Assembly: GCA_023525715.1 (NCBI GenBank)
Contig: CM042011.1
Span: 64,967,354 to 65,031,353 of the forward strand
Direction of reading: 5' to 3'
DNA: 64,000 nt
Source: Cichorium intybus
Lineage: Eukaryota; Streptophyta; Magnoliopsida; Asterales; Asteraceae
Positions 14,669 to 25,300 of this stretch are shown one piece after another. The translations under genes were made by a program, and so were the position numbers. The notes below the pieces were generated by a model, which was not told where the DNA came from, ran no database searches, and saw nothing but the letters and a program-made list of their open reading frames with translations. How positions within the stretch are numbered: the stretch's first letter is position 1; each line of letters begins with the position of its first letter.

Positions 14669-15124
14669 CTAGGCGTATTTTTCTATATCAACTGTTTCTT
14701 TGTCGTGTTCTTGATAGGGTTGATTTTCGTTCGAATTGCATTTTAGAGGGGGGGGGTGGTAATCGTAAGAAGGGAAATCGAATTGGGTCTCTAGATTTGT
14801 GGCAAAACTATTTTCGCGTGTTATGAAGCTTTTTCCACCATCTACTTCTGATTCTGTTAGACCATAACTTATCATTCTGTGTTTATATGCTTGAACTTCA
14901 CAGGTTAATGATTGAATGGATTGTTCCATTCTGTATAGTAACTCTTCTAATGCTATAAGCTCTTGTTGATCATGAGCCATTTTTTCTTCAGAAAAACGCT
15001 TGAATTGTCTGGCTTCTATCTGGATTTCAGCTTTTTCACGCTGTAATTTTAAGATCATGGACATGGCTTCGTTTGCAGCTGAAGCAGAAGCGGTAATTCT
15101 ATCAACTACCTTCTGATATATCAT
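14669..15124 (-). pseudogene. GTD-binding (DUF593) protein fragment captured in E5
   Basis: The minus strand encodes ASAANEAMSMILKLQREKAE, then ARQFKRFSEEKMAHDQQELI, EELLYRMEQSIQSLTCEVQA and YKHRMISYGLTESE. This is the coiled-coil GTD-binding domain of plant myosin-binder/zein-binding proteins (DUF593), which anchor to membranes and bind class XI myosins. About 150 residues are open, but only the first ~95 are family-like; the rest is probably read-through of intron or foreign DNA after the exon end (around GGKS). The N-terminal membrane segment and the C-terminus are missing. I read it as an exon taken up by the element; whether it is transcribed is unknown. Confidence 0.85.
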
Positions 15125-16245
15125 ATATGCTTAATCATTATCACCAAAATTTGATTGCTCGGTGGGTCTAATGGATTAATCTGTCATAGATTGGCCCCGA
15201 AAGTGGCGACAGTGGTAGAACAGGACCTACTCCTTGGAATGTTCCCATCAGAAATGTGTTAGCCATCAGAGGTCCGTCCAGGAGCGGTGAACAGAAGTCG
15301 ACCATCGCCACTATCACCATCTCATATAACCTGCACCGCCATTGATTCACCATCAACCGCTCACATCTCAATTCCTCGATTTATTCTTTGGGTTGAAACA
15401 CACACCTGGGATGGATTTTATGGAGAGAAAGGCCATGATTCTTGCAGATTTTGGGTAATTGTATATGTAATCAGAACATACATTAATAAGAGAAGAACCC
15501 TAGAGTTTAATTTCAACGCATTCATTGTTACAGAATGTGATTTTGACAGAACGTGATTCTGACAGAATGTGCTTTGAAGTCAGTCATTCTAATAGAATGT
15601 GCTATTAGCTTCTACTATGATATTCTAATACAATATTCTACTCATTTTAGTCATTCGTATTTTGAAACTCTCGATTCTATATATGTTTACATACAGAAAT
15701 GTTACAACTTTATCTATGTAATTCATTCTAACAGAAGATGCAACTATGGTTTGTATGGTTTTGTAATTCATTCTAATAGAATGTTTAATTTGCTTTCATA
15801 TAAATCTGATTTTTTGTATAATTTTGTAATTTATATAAGTATGATTTTGTAATTTATTCTACCAGAATGGTTAATTTACTTTCAAAATTGCAGTATCATT
15901 CTATAATAATACTAGTCATTCTGATGTATATTTTTGTAATTAATTCTAATAGAATGTAAATGGTTAAGAACTCAGATGAAGAATCGAAATTGAAGTTTGA
16001 ATTTAAAAATAAATTCGAATTTGAATTTGAAATAAAATTTAAATTTGAAATTTAATCCCATGAAAATCACACATTCCATATTTGAAAAAACATAAAATGT
16101 CCATATTACCCTTTAGAATGATATAATTGGAAAGTTGATAATTTTTTAATTAAAAAAATTAATATTCTGTAATTAATCACAACCATTGATCATTTGAATT
16201 CTACGCACTAGATTTGTCCTTACGACCATACAATAATTGTGGTTC

Positions 16246-17016
<771 letters not shown>

Positions 17017-17278
17017 ATGAAAAATAATGAAGTTATTGATAAATTTAATAATAGCTCCAGTTATTGACTTAAAAATTAAAATACAACAATAATCAACAAT
17101 GGACTAAAATCCAAAATTATACTAATTTCGCAAGAAGAAAATATATTACCTATCATGAATACACAAGAATACAGGTTAAACTATGTTGCTTACACATTTA
17201 TGAAGAATAAAACATTGATGAAATTAATAATAAAATTAAATGTTAACTGTATTTACCGATTAGAATTACATAGGCATA

Positions 17279-17480
17279 TGTTGGGGGATTGTCCACGTCA
17301 CTTGACACGTGATATGTTTCAGTTAAATTAGTTATTAGTTGTTATAACTTAAATATTATGTTAGGCTTATGTTAGTGGTGCATGTTAGTGTTTCCTTCCA
17401 TGTATATATTAGTCTTCTGTATTCTGCATAGATGTTAATGAGAAATTTCATTTCCATTTCTCCATTCTTGTTTCGCAATA
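17279..17480 (+). repeat. 5' LTR of the Copia element
   Basis: 202 bp, direct repeat of 21890-22091. Short for a Copia LTR. It contains CACGTCACTTGACACGTG, an inverted pair of ACGT-core words. It should hold the promoter and transcription start of the element. Confidence 0.95.
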
Positions 17481-17492
17481 TGGTATCAGAGC
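17481..17492 (+). other. Primer-binding site
   Basis: TGGTATCAGAGC, complementary to the 3' end of initiator tRNA-Met, the usual minus-strand primer of plant Copia elements. It lies immediately after the LTR. Confidence 0.93.
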
Positions 17493-17586
17493 TTATTCCG
17501 CATTTTTTTTGATTGATTGATTGTTCGTGATCAATCTCTTCCTTTCAATTTTGTTGATACTCTGTTTCTTCTCCACTTTTGTTTCA

Positions 17587-20500
17587 ATGGCTGATATACC
17601 GCATCAGACCAATTTGGATCAAAATCCTTCAAATGATCCATATTATCTTCATCATTATGATAGTCCAGGCTTAGTCCTTGTCTCACAAGTACTCACTGGA
17701 GAGAATTATGCTTCTTGGAGCCGTTCTATGCTGATTTCACTGTCTGTCAAAAATAAGATTGATTTCATTGATGGTACCTTAACCAAACCTGATAATTCTG
17801 ATCCTGTTAAGCTTAAATCGTGGATTCGAAACAATAATATGGTAATTTCATGGATTCTACACTCAATTTCTAAGGAGATTTCTGCTTCTGTAATCTACTT
17901 GGATACTGCGGCTGCAATGTGGAAAGAGCTTCAAGAGCGATTCCAACAAAGCAATGGTCCACGAATTTTTCAGATCAAAAGAGATCTCATGAACCTCGTG
18001 CAAGGACAAGATTCAGTCAGCAATTATTTCACTAAACTCAAAGTTCTTTGGGAGGAATTGGCTAATTACAATTCGAATTGCACATGTGGTCTCTGTATCT
18101 GTGGTGGTGCTAGAGATGCTGAACAGGCTATGAGTTTTTTAATGGGACTCAATGAGACTTATGCTCAAGTTCGAGGACAGATCTTGATGATGGATCCTAT
18201 TCCTTCAGTAAATAAGATATTCTCTCTTATCATACAAGAGGAACGACAAAGAGATGTAGGCATGGTACAGTCGACCTCCTCTCCAATGGCTTTCAACATA
18301 CGTAGCAATACCAATGGAGGTTCATTCACCAACAATGGCGGTAACAATGGCGGTAACAAATTCCGATCCAATTCTAATTACAAAAACAACGGTAAAAAAT
18401 CTCCTATCTGCACTCATTGCAATCGCACAGGTCACACACAAGAGAAATGCTATCGCCTTCATGGTTTTCCTCCTGGTTATCGAACTAATCAGTCCTCTAA
18501 TGATAATAAAATCAACTCTGTGGCTTCTAATACTTCATTTGATAATGGTAGTCAGGGTGTTACTTTTGAACCAGAAGATGCAGTTACAGGACTCACTAAT
18601 GAACAGTGTCAACAATTGATTGCCTTATTGTCTGGAAAACTGGCTTCTACAAACATTGTTACTACTGCATCTGCTTGTAACACAGGTAATCATTACATTC
18701 TTCATCTAAATTCTGGTGAGTTTGAATCTAATGTTTGGATACTAGATTCGGGAGCCACACGCCATATTTGTAATAACAAAGGACTGTTCATGCATATGCA
18801 AACTATTTCTAATACTCGTGTATTACTACCAAATCAATCTCGAATTACAGTGCATCTAATGGGAGATATTAAGCTAAGTGAGAATCTGGTTCTTAGAGAT
18901 GTTCTTTTTGTCCCACAATTTGAACTTAATCTCATATCAGTTTCATGTCTCACTTCAGCTAAAACTATGACAGTCAAGTTTTATCATGATATTGCTTTTA
19001 TTAAGCAGATCAAGACCAAGTTGAGGATTGGCAAGGGTAAAGTACATGCTGGACTTTATGTACTACAAGGAGAAGAGTCTTTTCCCATTTTGCCCTCCAC
19101 TTTGCCTACTTGTGCTACTGCTGCTGTTTCTTGTCACAAGTGGCACCAACGGTTTGGGCATCCATCTGCAAATAAACTCAAGATGCTAGACAGTATTCTT
19201 GTTTCAAATAAAATTGTAGATAAAGTACCTTGTCTTGTATGTCCTTTAGCTAAACAAAAGAAGCTGTCATTTCCTTCATTGAACAATGTTCATGTAAAAC
19301 CTTTTGATCTTGTGCATTGTGACATTTGGGGTCCTTATTGTGTGAATTCTCATCAAGGCTATCGGTATTTTGTTACCTTAGTAGATGATCATTCTAGATT
19401 CACCTGGCTTTACTTGATACGAAGGAAGTCTGATGCTCAGTTTATAGTTCCAAAGTTTTTCAACATGGTTAAAACACAATTTGGGGTCTCCATTAAAACC
19501 TTCAGGTCAGATAATGCCAAAGAGCTTTCCTTTACAGAATTCTTTAACAGTCAAGGTACCCTTCATCAATTTTCATGTGTTGAACGACCACAACAAAATT
19601 CAGTTGTCGAAAGGAAGCATCAGCATCTTCTTAATGTAGCAAGAGCACTTTATTTTCAGTCTAAAGTTCCAATCATTTTCTGGTCTGAATGTGTTTTACA
19701 TGCTACATTCTTGATAAATCGACTTCCATGTAAAATTCTTGGGAAAATTTCACCTTTTGAAAAGTTATATCAAAAACAACCAGATTATTCCAATTTAAAA
19801 ACATTTGGTTGCTTAGCCTTTGTTTCTACCCTCAATTCAAATCGAACTAAGTTTGATTCTCGTGCCAGATCATGTATCTTTGTGGGATATCCACCTGGAA
19901 TGAAAGCATACAGATTTATTGATCTTGAAACACGACAAGTTTTCAATTCTAGAGATAGTGTCTTTCATGAAGAGGTATTTCCCTTCACTCAGATTCCTAA
20001 CCACAACCCTATTAATCCTTTTCCCTTCCATTCTCTTCCTAATATCTTGGATCCAGTTGTCGATGATGACACAACTGTTTATAACTCTCTTTCTCATGAT
20101 CAACCTTCATTTGCTGATAATGATAATGATGAACCTCCCATACCACTTAATAATAGACCTCAAAGAAATCGCTCTAAACCCACCTACTTACAAGATTATC
20201 ATTGCAATTTGATTCAAAATAATATTGTATCAGATGCTCCTGATCTTCGATATCCACTCTCCAAATATGTTGATTATTCCAGACTCTCATCACAACACAA
20301 AGCTTTCACTTTAGCTTTATCTACGGAAACTGAACCAAAATCATACAAAGAAGCTGTACTTTCAAAGGAATGGGTTGCTGCCATGCATGATGAACTTCAG
20401 GCTCTAGATGCTAATAACACTTGGTCTGTCGTACCGTTACCGTCTGATAGGAAAGCTTTGGGATGCAAATGGGTTTATAAGATTAAAAGGAAAGCAGATG

Positions 20501-21882
20501 GTAGCATTGAGAGATATAAAGCTAGGCTTGTGGCTAAGGGCTTTAATCAACAAGAAGGTGTTGACTTTGTTGATACATTTTCTCCGGTCGCCAAGTTAGT
20601 AACTGTTAAGCTCTTATTGGCAATTGCTACCCAACTATCTTGGCCTTTATTACAATTGGATGTAAATAATGCCTTTCTTAACGGTGACTTGACTGAAGAA
20701 GTTTATATGCAGATTCCTCAAGGTTATATGCCATCTCATACATCTTCATCAAAGGTCAAACTTGCTTGTAAATTACAAAAATCTCTTTATGGGTTACGAC
20801 AAGCCAGTCGCCAATGGTACGCAAAGTTTTCATCTTTTCTTCTTAAAGAAGGTTTTCACCAATCAAAGGCAGATTATTCTCTTTTTCATAAAGGACATGG
20901 ATCCTCTTATGTGGCACTCCTTGTCTACGTTGATGATATAGTACTTACAGGCGCTTCCATGGATGAGATTAATTTGGTTAAAGCAAAATTAAGTGCAGAA
21001 TTCAAACTGAAAGATCTAGGCATTCTCAAACATTTTCTTGGATTGGAAATTGCAAGATCTCACAAAGGCATTATTGTTAGTCAACGGAAATATACGTTAG
21101 ATTTGTTACAAGATGCTGGCATGCTTGCAGCCAAACCTTCTCAATATCCAATGGATCCAAAACACAAGTTGTCCAATTTTGAAGGAAATGATTTCCACGA
21201 TCCTGCTTTGTTCAGACGCCTTATTGGAAGATTGCTGTATCTCACTATTACGAGACCTGACATAACATATGCTGTTCATCGTCTTAGCCAATATATTCAT
21301 GCTCCTAAAGTACCACATATGGAAGCTGTTACTCATCTCTTACGTTATCTAAAACACAATCCTGGTCAAGGTCTTTTTCTTTCTTCTACTCCATCCTTTC
21401 AACTTCGTGCTTTCAGTGACTCCGATTGGGCTGGCTGTCCTAATACTCGAAGGTCTGTCACCGGGTTTTGCATTTTCTTTGGAGAATCCTTGATTTCTTG
21501 GAAATCAAAGAAACAAACTATTGTGTCTCGATCCTCCACAGAGGCAGAATATCGAGCTTTAGCTGCTACCACTAGTGAAATCATTTGGATCAAACATCTT
21601 CTCCAAAGCTTTGGGATTCATATTTCATCAACTCTCTTATTTTGTGATAACGAGTCAGCTATCAAGTTAGCAAATAATCCACAATTCCATGAACGTACTA
21701 AACACATAGAGTTAGATTGTCATTTCATTCGTGATAAAGTACTTGACAAAACCATCAAACTCATGCCAATCCGAAGCCAATACCAACTTGCAGACTTGTT
21801 TACAAAACCCCTACCAAAAGCAAAGATGCTACCTTTAATGTCCAAGATGGCTCTTCAAGATATTTTTCAGCATCCATCTTGA
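17587..21882 (+). CDS. Copia gag-pol polyprotein
   Basis: 1431 residues if started at the first ATG (17587, MADIPHQTN); the open frame extends upstream to a TTG at 17521, but no ATG precedes. Domains in order: gag with the LTGENYASWSRSMLISL signature (UBN2/retrotran_gag type); zinc knuckle CTHCNRTGHTQEKC; aspartic protease WILDSGATRHICNN; GAG-pre-integrase WHQRFGHPSANKL; integrase core with DLVHCDIWGP, TLVDDHSRFTW and later VERKHQHLLNVAR; reverse transcriptase with KARLVAKGFNQQEG, QLDVNNAFLNGDL and the catalytic YVDDIVLTG; RNase H with FSDSDWAGCPNTRRS, STEAEYRAL and DNESAIKLANNP. It ends 7 bp before the 3' LTR. I see no stop or frameshift, so it could be functional. Frames on other strands here are shadows. 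Confidence 0.97.
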   Translation: MADIPHQTNLDQNPSNDPYYLHHYDSPGLVLVSQVLTGENYASWSRSMLISLSVKNKIDFIDGTLTKPDNSDPVKLKSWIRNNNMVISWILHSISKEISASVIYLDTAAAMWKELQERFQQSNGPRIFQIKRDLMNLVQGQDSVSNYFTKLKVLWEELANYNSNCTCGLCICGGARDAEQAMSFLMGLNETYAQVRGQILMMDPIPSVNKIFSLIIQEERQRDVGMVQSTSSPMAFNIRSNTNGGSFTNNGGNNGGNKFRSNSNYKNNGKKSPICTHCNRTGHTQEKCYRLHGFPPGYRTNQSSNDNKINSVASNTSFDNGSQGVTFEPEDAVTGLTNEQCQQLIALLSGKLASTNIVTTASACNTGNHYILHLNSGEFESNVWILDSGATRHICNNKGLFMHMQTISNTRVLLPNQSRITVHLMGDIKLSENLVLRDVLFVPQFELNLISVSCLTSAKTMTVKFYHDIAFIKQIKTKLRIGKGKVHAGLYVLQGEESFPILPSTLPTCATAAVSCHKWHQRFGHPSANKLKMLDSILVSNKIVDKVPCLVCPLAKQKKLSFPSLNNVHVKPFDLVHCDIWGPYCVNSHQGYRYFVTLVDDHSRFTWLYLIRRKSDAQFIVPKFFNMVKTQFGVSIKTFRSDNAKELSFTEFFNSQGTLHQFSCVERPQQNSVVERKHQHLLNVARALYFQSKVPIIFWSECVLHATFLINRLPCKILGKISPFEKLYQKQPDYSNLKTFGCLAFVSTLNSNRTKFDSRARSCIFVGYPPGMKAYRFIDLETRQVFNSRDSVFHEEVFPFTQIPNHNPINPFPFHSLPNILDPVVDDDTTVYNSLSHDQPSFADNDNDEPPIPLNNRPQRNRSKPTYLQDYHCNLIQNNIVSDAPDLRYPLSKYVDYSRLSSQHKAFTLALSTETEPKSYKEAVLSKEWVAAMHDELQALDANNTWSVVPLPSDRKALGCKWVYKIKRKADGSIERYKARLVAKGFNQQEGVDFVDTFSPVAKLVTVKLLLAIATQLSWPLLQLDVNNAFLNGDLTEEVYMQIPQGYMPSHTSSSKVKLACKLQKSLYGLRQASRQWYAKFSSFLLKEGFHQSKADYSLFHKGHGSSYVALLVYVDDIVLTGASMDEINLVKAKLSAEFKLKDLGILKHFLGLEIARSHKGIIVSQRKYTLDLLQDAGMLAAKPSQYPMDPKHKLSNFEGNDFHDPALFRRLIGRLLYLTITRPDITYAVHRLSQYIHAPKVPHMEAVTHLLRYLKHNPGQGLFLSSTPSFQLRAFSDSDWAGCPNTRRSVTGFCIFFGESLISWKSKKQTIVSRSSTEAEYRALAATTSEIIWIKHLLQSFGIHISSTLLFCDNESAIKLANNPQFHERTKHIELDCHFIRDKVLDKTIKLMPIRSQYQLADLFTKPLPKAKMLPLMSKMALQDIFQHPS

Positions 21883-21889
21883 GGGGGGA

Positions 21890-22091
21890 TGTTGGGGGAT
21901 TGTCCACGTCACTTGACACGTGATATGTTTCAGTTAAATTAGTTATTAGTTGTTATAACTTAAATATTCTGTTAGGCTTATGTTAGTGGTGCATGTTAGT
22001 GTTTCCTTCCATGTATATATTAGTCTTCTGTATTCTGCATAGATGTTAATGAGAAATTTCATTTCCATTTCTCCATTCTTGTTTCGCAATA
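21890..22091 (+). repeat. 3' LTR of the Copia element
   Basis: 202 bp, one observed difference from the 5' LTR. It ends 268 bp before the start codon of the kinase gene, so transcription from this LTR would run into that gene. Confidence 0.95.
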
Positions 22092-22308
22092 GCATACGCC
22101 GGTGGGTGGACGCGTGTACATCAGCAATGCCACCTTCACTTTTAAAAAACGAAATTGTTTGATATTCTTCACGTACCTCGTTCCCTTGATTCCTCCCCAA
22201 TCCCTAATATGGTAACAGTGGTCAGTAGTGGGAATGAAGAAGAAGAAACCAACTGTGTCAGGATCCATTTCTGATCTTTTTTTTTTTTTTTTGCTTTGCA
22301 TTCTTCCT

Positions 22309-22319
22309 ATATATATATA
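22309..22319 (+). promoter_or_regulatory. Probable TATA box of the kinase gene
   Basis: TATATATATAC about 50 bp upstream of the kinase ATG, after a T-rich run (22277-22292). This would leave a leader of only some 20 bases. The whole space between the Copia element and the ATG (22092-22359) is 268 bp and is otherwise unremarkable. Confidence 0.45.
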
Positions 22320-22359
22320 CAATATTCCTCAACTTTCTTTAATTCAACTCAAAATTCAA

Positions 22360-25300
22360 ATGGGGAACTGCTTCGGAACGAGAAGAAATGGTGTCGGCCA
22401 CTATCGCTGTGTTCAACGCCATGCCCCTGGTACTTCCCCCCATTGTCGATTTTGAGTTTGCTTACGTTCTTATTTTGTGTAATTTCTCTATTTTGTTTAC
22501 TATTACTCAAGAACTTCCTGATGCAATCTTGACCGTGATTTGGAGTTCACATTACGTTTATTTGGTGCGTCTTTAATTCAGTGTAAGGCTTTAAAAGATA
22601 ATGCAGGAAATTACTTGGTTTCCACTTGATAATTCTGATAATCTTGTTTGGTGGCTTTGTAAAGTTGTAAATGTTTTTAGAATACACTGTTGGGGTTTCA
22701 CACTTTGGATTGCATTAACATGTTCCTATTTTTTTGTGAAATTTCGTGCTGGTTGTGGACGCCTCAGTAGTAAATGTGTGATCTAGCTAAATCACGAATT
22801 CTAGAGGGAACTCACCTGCTACATCTGTGAGAAAATTAGTGGAGTGTTTATTAGAGTTTGATGGTATTGTCACCTAAAGGACGAGCTAGATATTTAACTA
22901 TTCACATGTTACTTGAACAATCTTCATTAGGATACTACTTATTCCTATCCTTTTTGTTAAAAATGCAAGTGCCGTCTCCTTCTAGATTGTCATATGAACA
23001 TCTAGTCTTGTTATGTGCATTCGGATCGTGTGTACATGCAATCCATAGCGGTTCTATTTTTGTTAAAGGCATGAAGTGGCCACTTATAGCAATGTGTTTA
23101 TGAGACGAAATTGAAATGTATCTCTTATAATAATTCCGCTTTTTTGGATATTTTATGCGATTTACAATAGTTGTAACTGCAGTAGGTGCCAAGGAACCTT
23201 ACGGAAGCAGTTCCAATAAACTTGCTCATCCTTTACCAGTACCTCCACCGCAACATATCTCCACACACCCTCGGAAGCTTCCAAGTACAAATCTGAGGCA
23301 TGAAAATGAGATGATGTATTCTCCACATTTGAAATCTTTTACATTTAGCGAGCTTATACATGCCACTAGAAAATTTAGTCCCGAATATCTTCTAGGAGAA
23401 GGAGGATTTGGCTATGTATACAAAGGGTGGCTCAACAAGGAGACCCTTACTCCTATAGAACCTGGATTGGGCATCGCTGTTGCAGTCAAGAAACTTAAGC
23501 CTGACGGTTTTCAAGGCCATAAGGAGTGGTTGGTGCGTTTTCATTTACTTTACAGAAAATTTTTGATTATTTGTCGTTACTTATTAATTGTTGTTCTAAG
23601 TTAAAATTTGTACTTGTTTATAGTCCGAAATTAGTTTTCTCGGTGGACTTCATCATGAAAATCTAGTCAACCTTATTGGTTTCTGCTATGAAGGCGAACG
23701 GAGGTTGTTGGTATATGAATTCATGCCTCGAGGCAGCTTGGAGCATCATCTTTTTAGAAGTATGTTCCTCATATTTTAGACATTCTTTCATGTGTCTCAT
23801 GCCGATTCTTGTTTGTGACCCACCATAAATCATATATTTAAGCCCGCAATGTCTTATATATGTTTAAGCCTAGTGGGGACATATATAGCGATTAATTACC
23901 TTCCTGTGAGGCGGTGTACGTTTTTTTTATTTTTACAATCGTGTATTCATTTCTTCTTACAATTATGTCGTGTATCAGGGGGTGCACGACCTCTTTCATG
24001 GGCACTAAGGCTTAAAATTGCGGTGGAGGCTGCTCAAGGGCTCGCTTTCTTGCATGCTTCAGAAACAAAGATTATATACCGTGATTTCAAATCTTCTAAC
24101 ATCCTATTAGATATGGTATATATATTCCTTATCATAACTCGCCTTTTCATGTCATTATCAAATCCATGCACGTTTCATATAAACTTACGTCCACTGTTTA
24201 TGTGCGTTAATTTGTAGAACTATAACGCAAAACTCTCAGACTTTGGTTTGGCAAAAGCTGGTCCCCTGGGCGATCGGACTCATGTGACAACTCGAGTAAT
24301 GGGCACCCAAGGCTACACAGCCCCTGAATATATTGCTACAGGTTTGTTTTACTTGTCTCTTGATTTAATTATTCTTCTGGTAAATATACACCACTAGAAA
24401 ACTATCTATATATCTTATAATAGAGGCATATTTCCAAGCACCACATTGATTTGAAACTTACATGTCTTTTCATATTTCCAATGATTATTCAAGATAAAAA
24501 TATAATTTTTTCTCTTTGTCCCACATTGATTCACATACATATATGACATTCAATCTTTCTCTTATATAATGTCACTTATTTGCTTCCACTATCCATCAAG
24601 TTTGATCATAATATGACTTTCAAGTCTACTATTAGTGATCATTTTATCATAAAACAATTTTTTATCGCAAAGTTTTAAAGCATTCCTACTAATTTTTTTC
24701 AACTTTTTGAAGTATTGAAACTCAAAAATGAAAATTAAAATTACTCAAAACTTTTAAAAACCTGATTACGTTGAAAAATTATATGTCATTTGTAAAAAAT
24801 GAAAGCGGTGTAAAACAATTTTCGACGCAAGAGTATGTATATACATATAAGTTTTCATTTGTGAACGTTTTAAAATATCTCATAAAAATATCATTCAAAA
24901 CAATATGATTCAACATTAATAAATTATCTTTTACCATTTTATTTAGATTTTTTTCTTTGTCCCACACATATCTATCTAACATTTCATCTTTCCCTTATAT
25001 GATACCACTAATTTGATTACATTATCCATCAATCTTGATCATAATATGACTTTTAAGTATGTCGTAGTAAAAAATGACAATGGTGTTGATGTTTTATATA
25101 TTTACCGCGATGTTTTATATATTTACCGCGATATATGTACACATATATACATATAGACACACACACACACACATTATAAGAACATATTATCGAAACAATA
25201 TGTTTTAAGATAAATTATTTATCTTTCACCACAATAATTTGAAGTTTTTTATTTGTATCAAGATTGCTTCGCACATTTATATTTCAATCTTTATCGTACC

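Larger units (their letters stand above)
17279..22091 (+). mobile_element. Complete Ty1/Copia LTR retrotransposon
   Basis: It is flanked by the 5-bp duplication GCATA (17274-17278 and 22092-22096). Two 202-bp LTRs (17279-17480, 21890-22091) differ at one position that I can see (AAATATTATG against AAATATTCTG). The LTRs begin TGTTGGGGG and end CAATA, so the termini are TG..TA rather than TG..CA; the target duplication and the position of the primer site both fix this. The primer-binding site TGGTATCAGAGC (17481-17492, initiator tRNA-Met type) directly follows the 5' LTR. The polypurine tract GAGGGGGGA lies at 21881-21889, just before the 3' LTR. One uninterrupted gag-pol frame lies between. 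It is a recent insertion and plausibly autonomous. Confidence 0.97.

Noticed and set aside
22388..22576. Short overlapping frames at the start of the kinase gene
   Set aside because: They run into intron 1; the MGNC start with a GT donor at 22430 and matching phases explains the region better.
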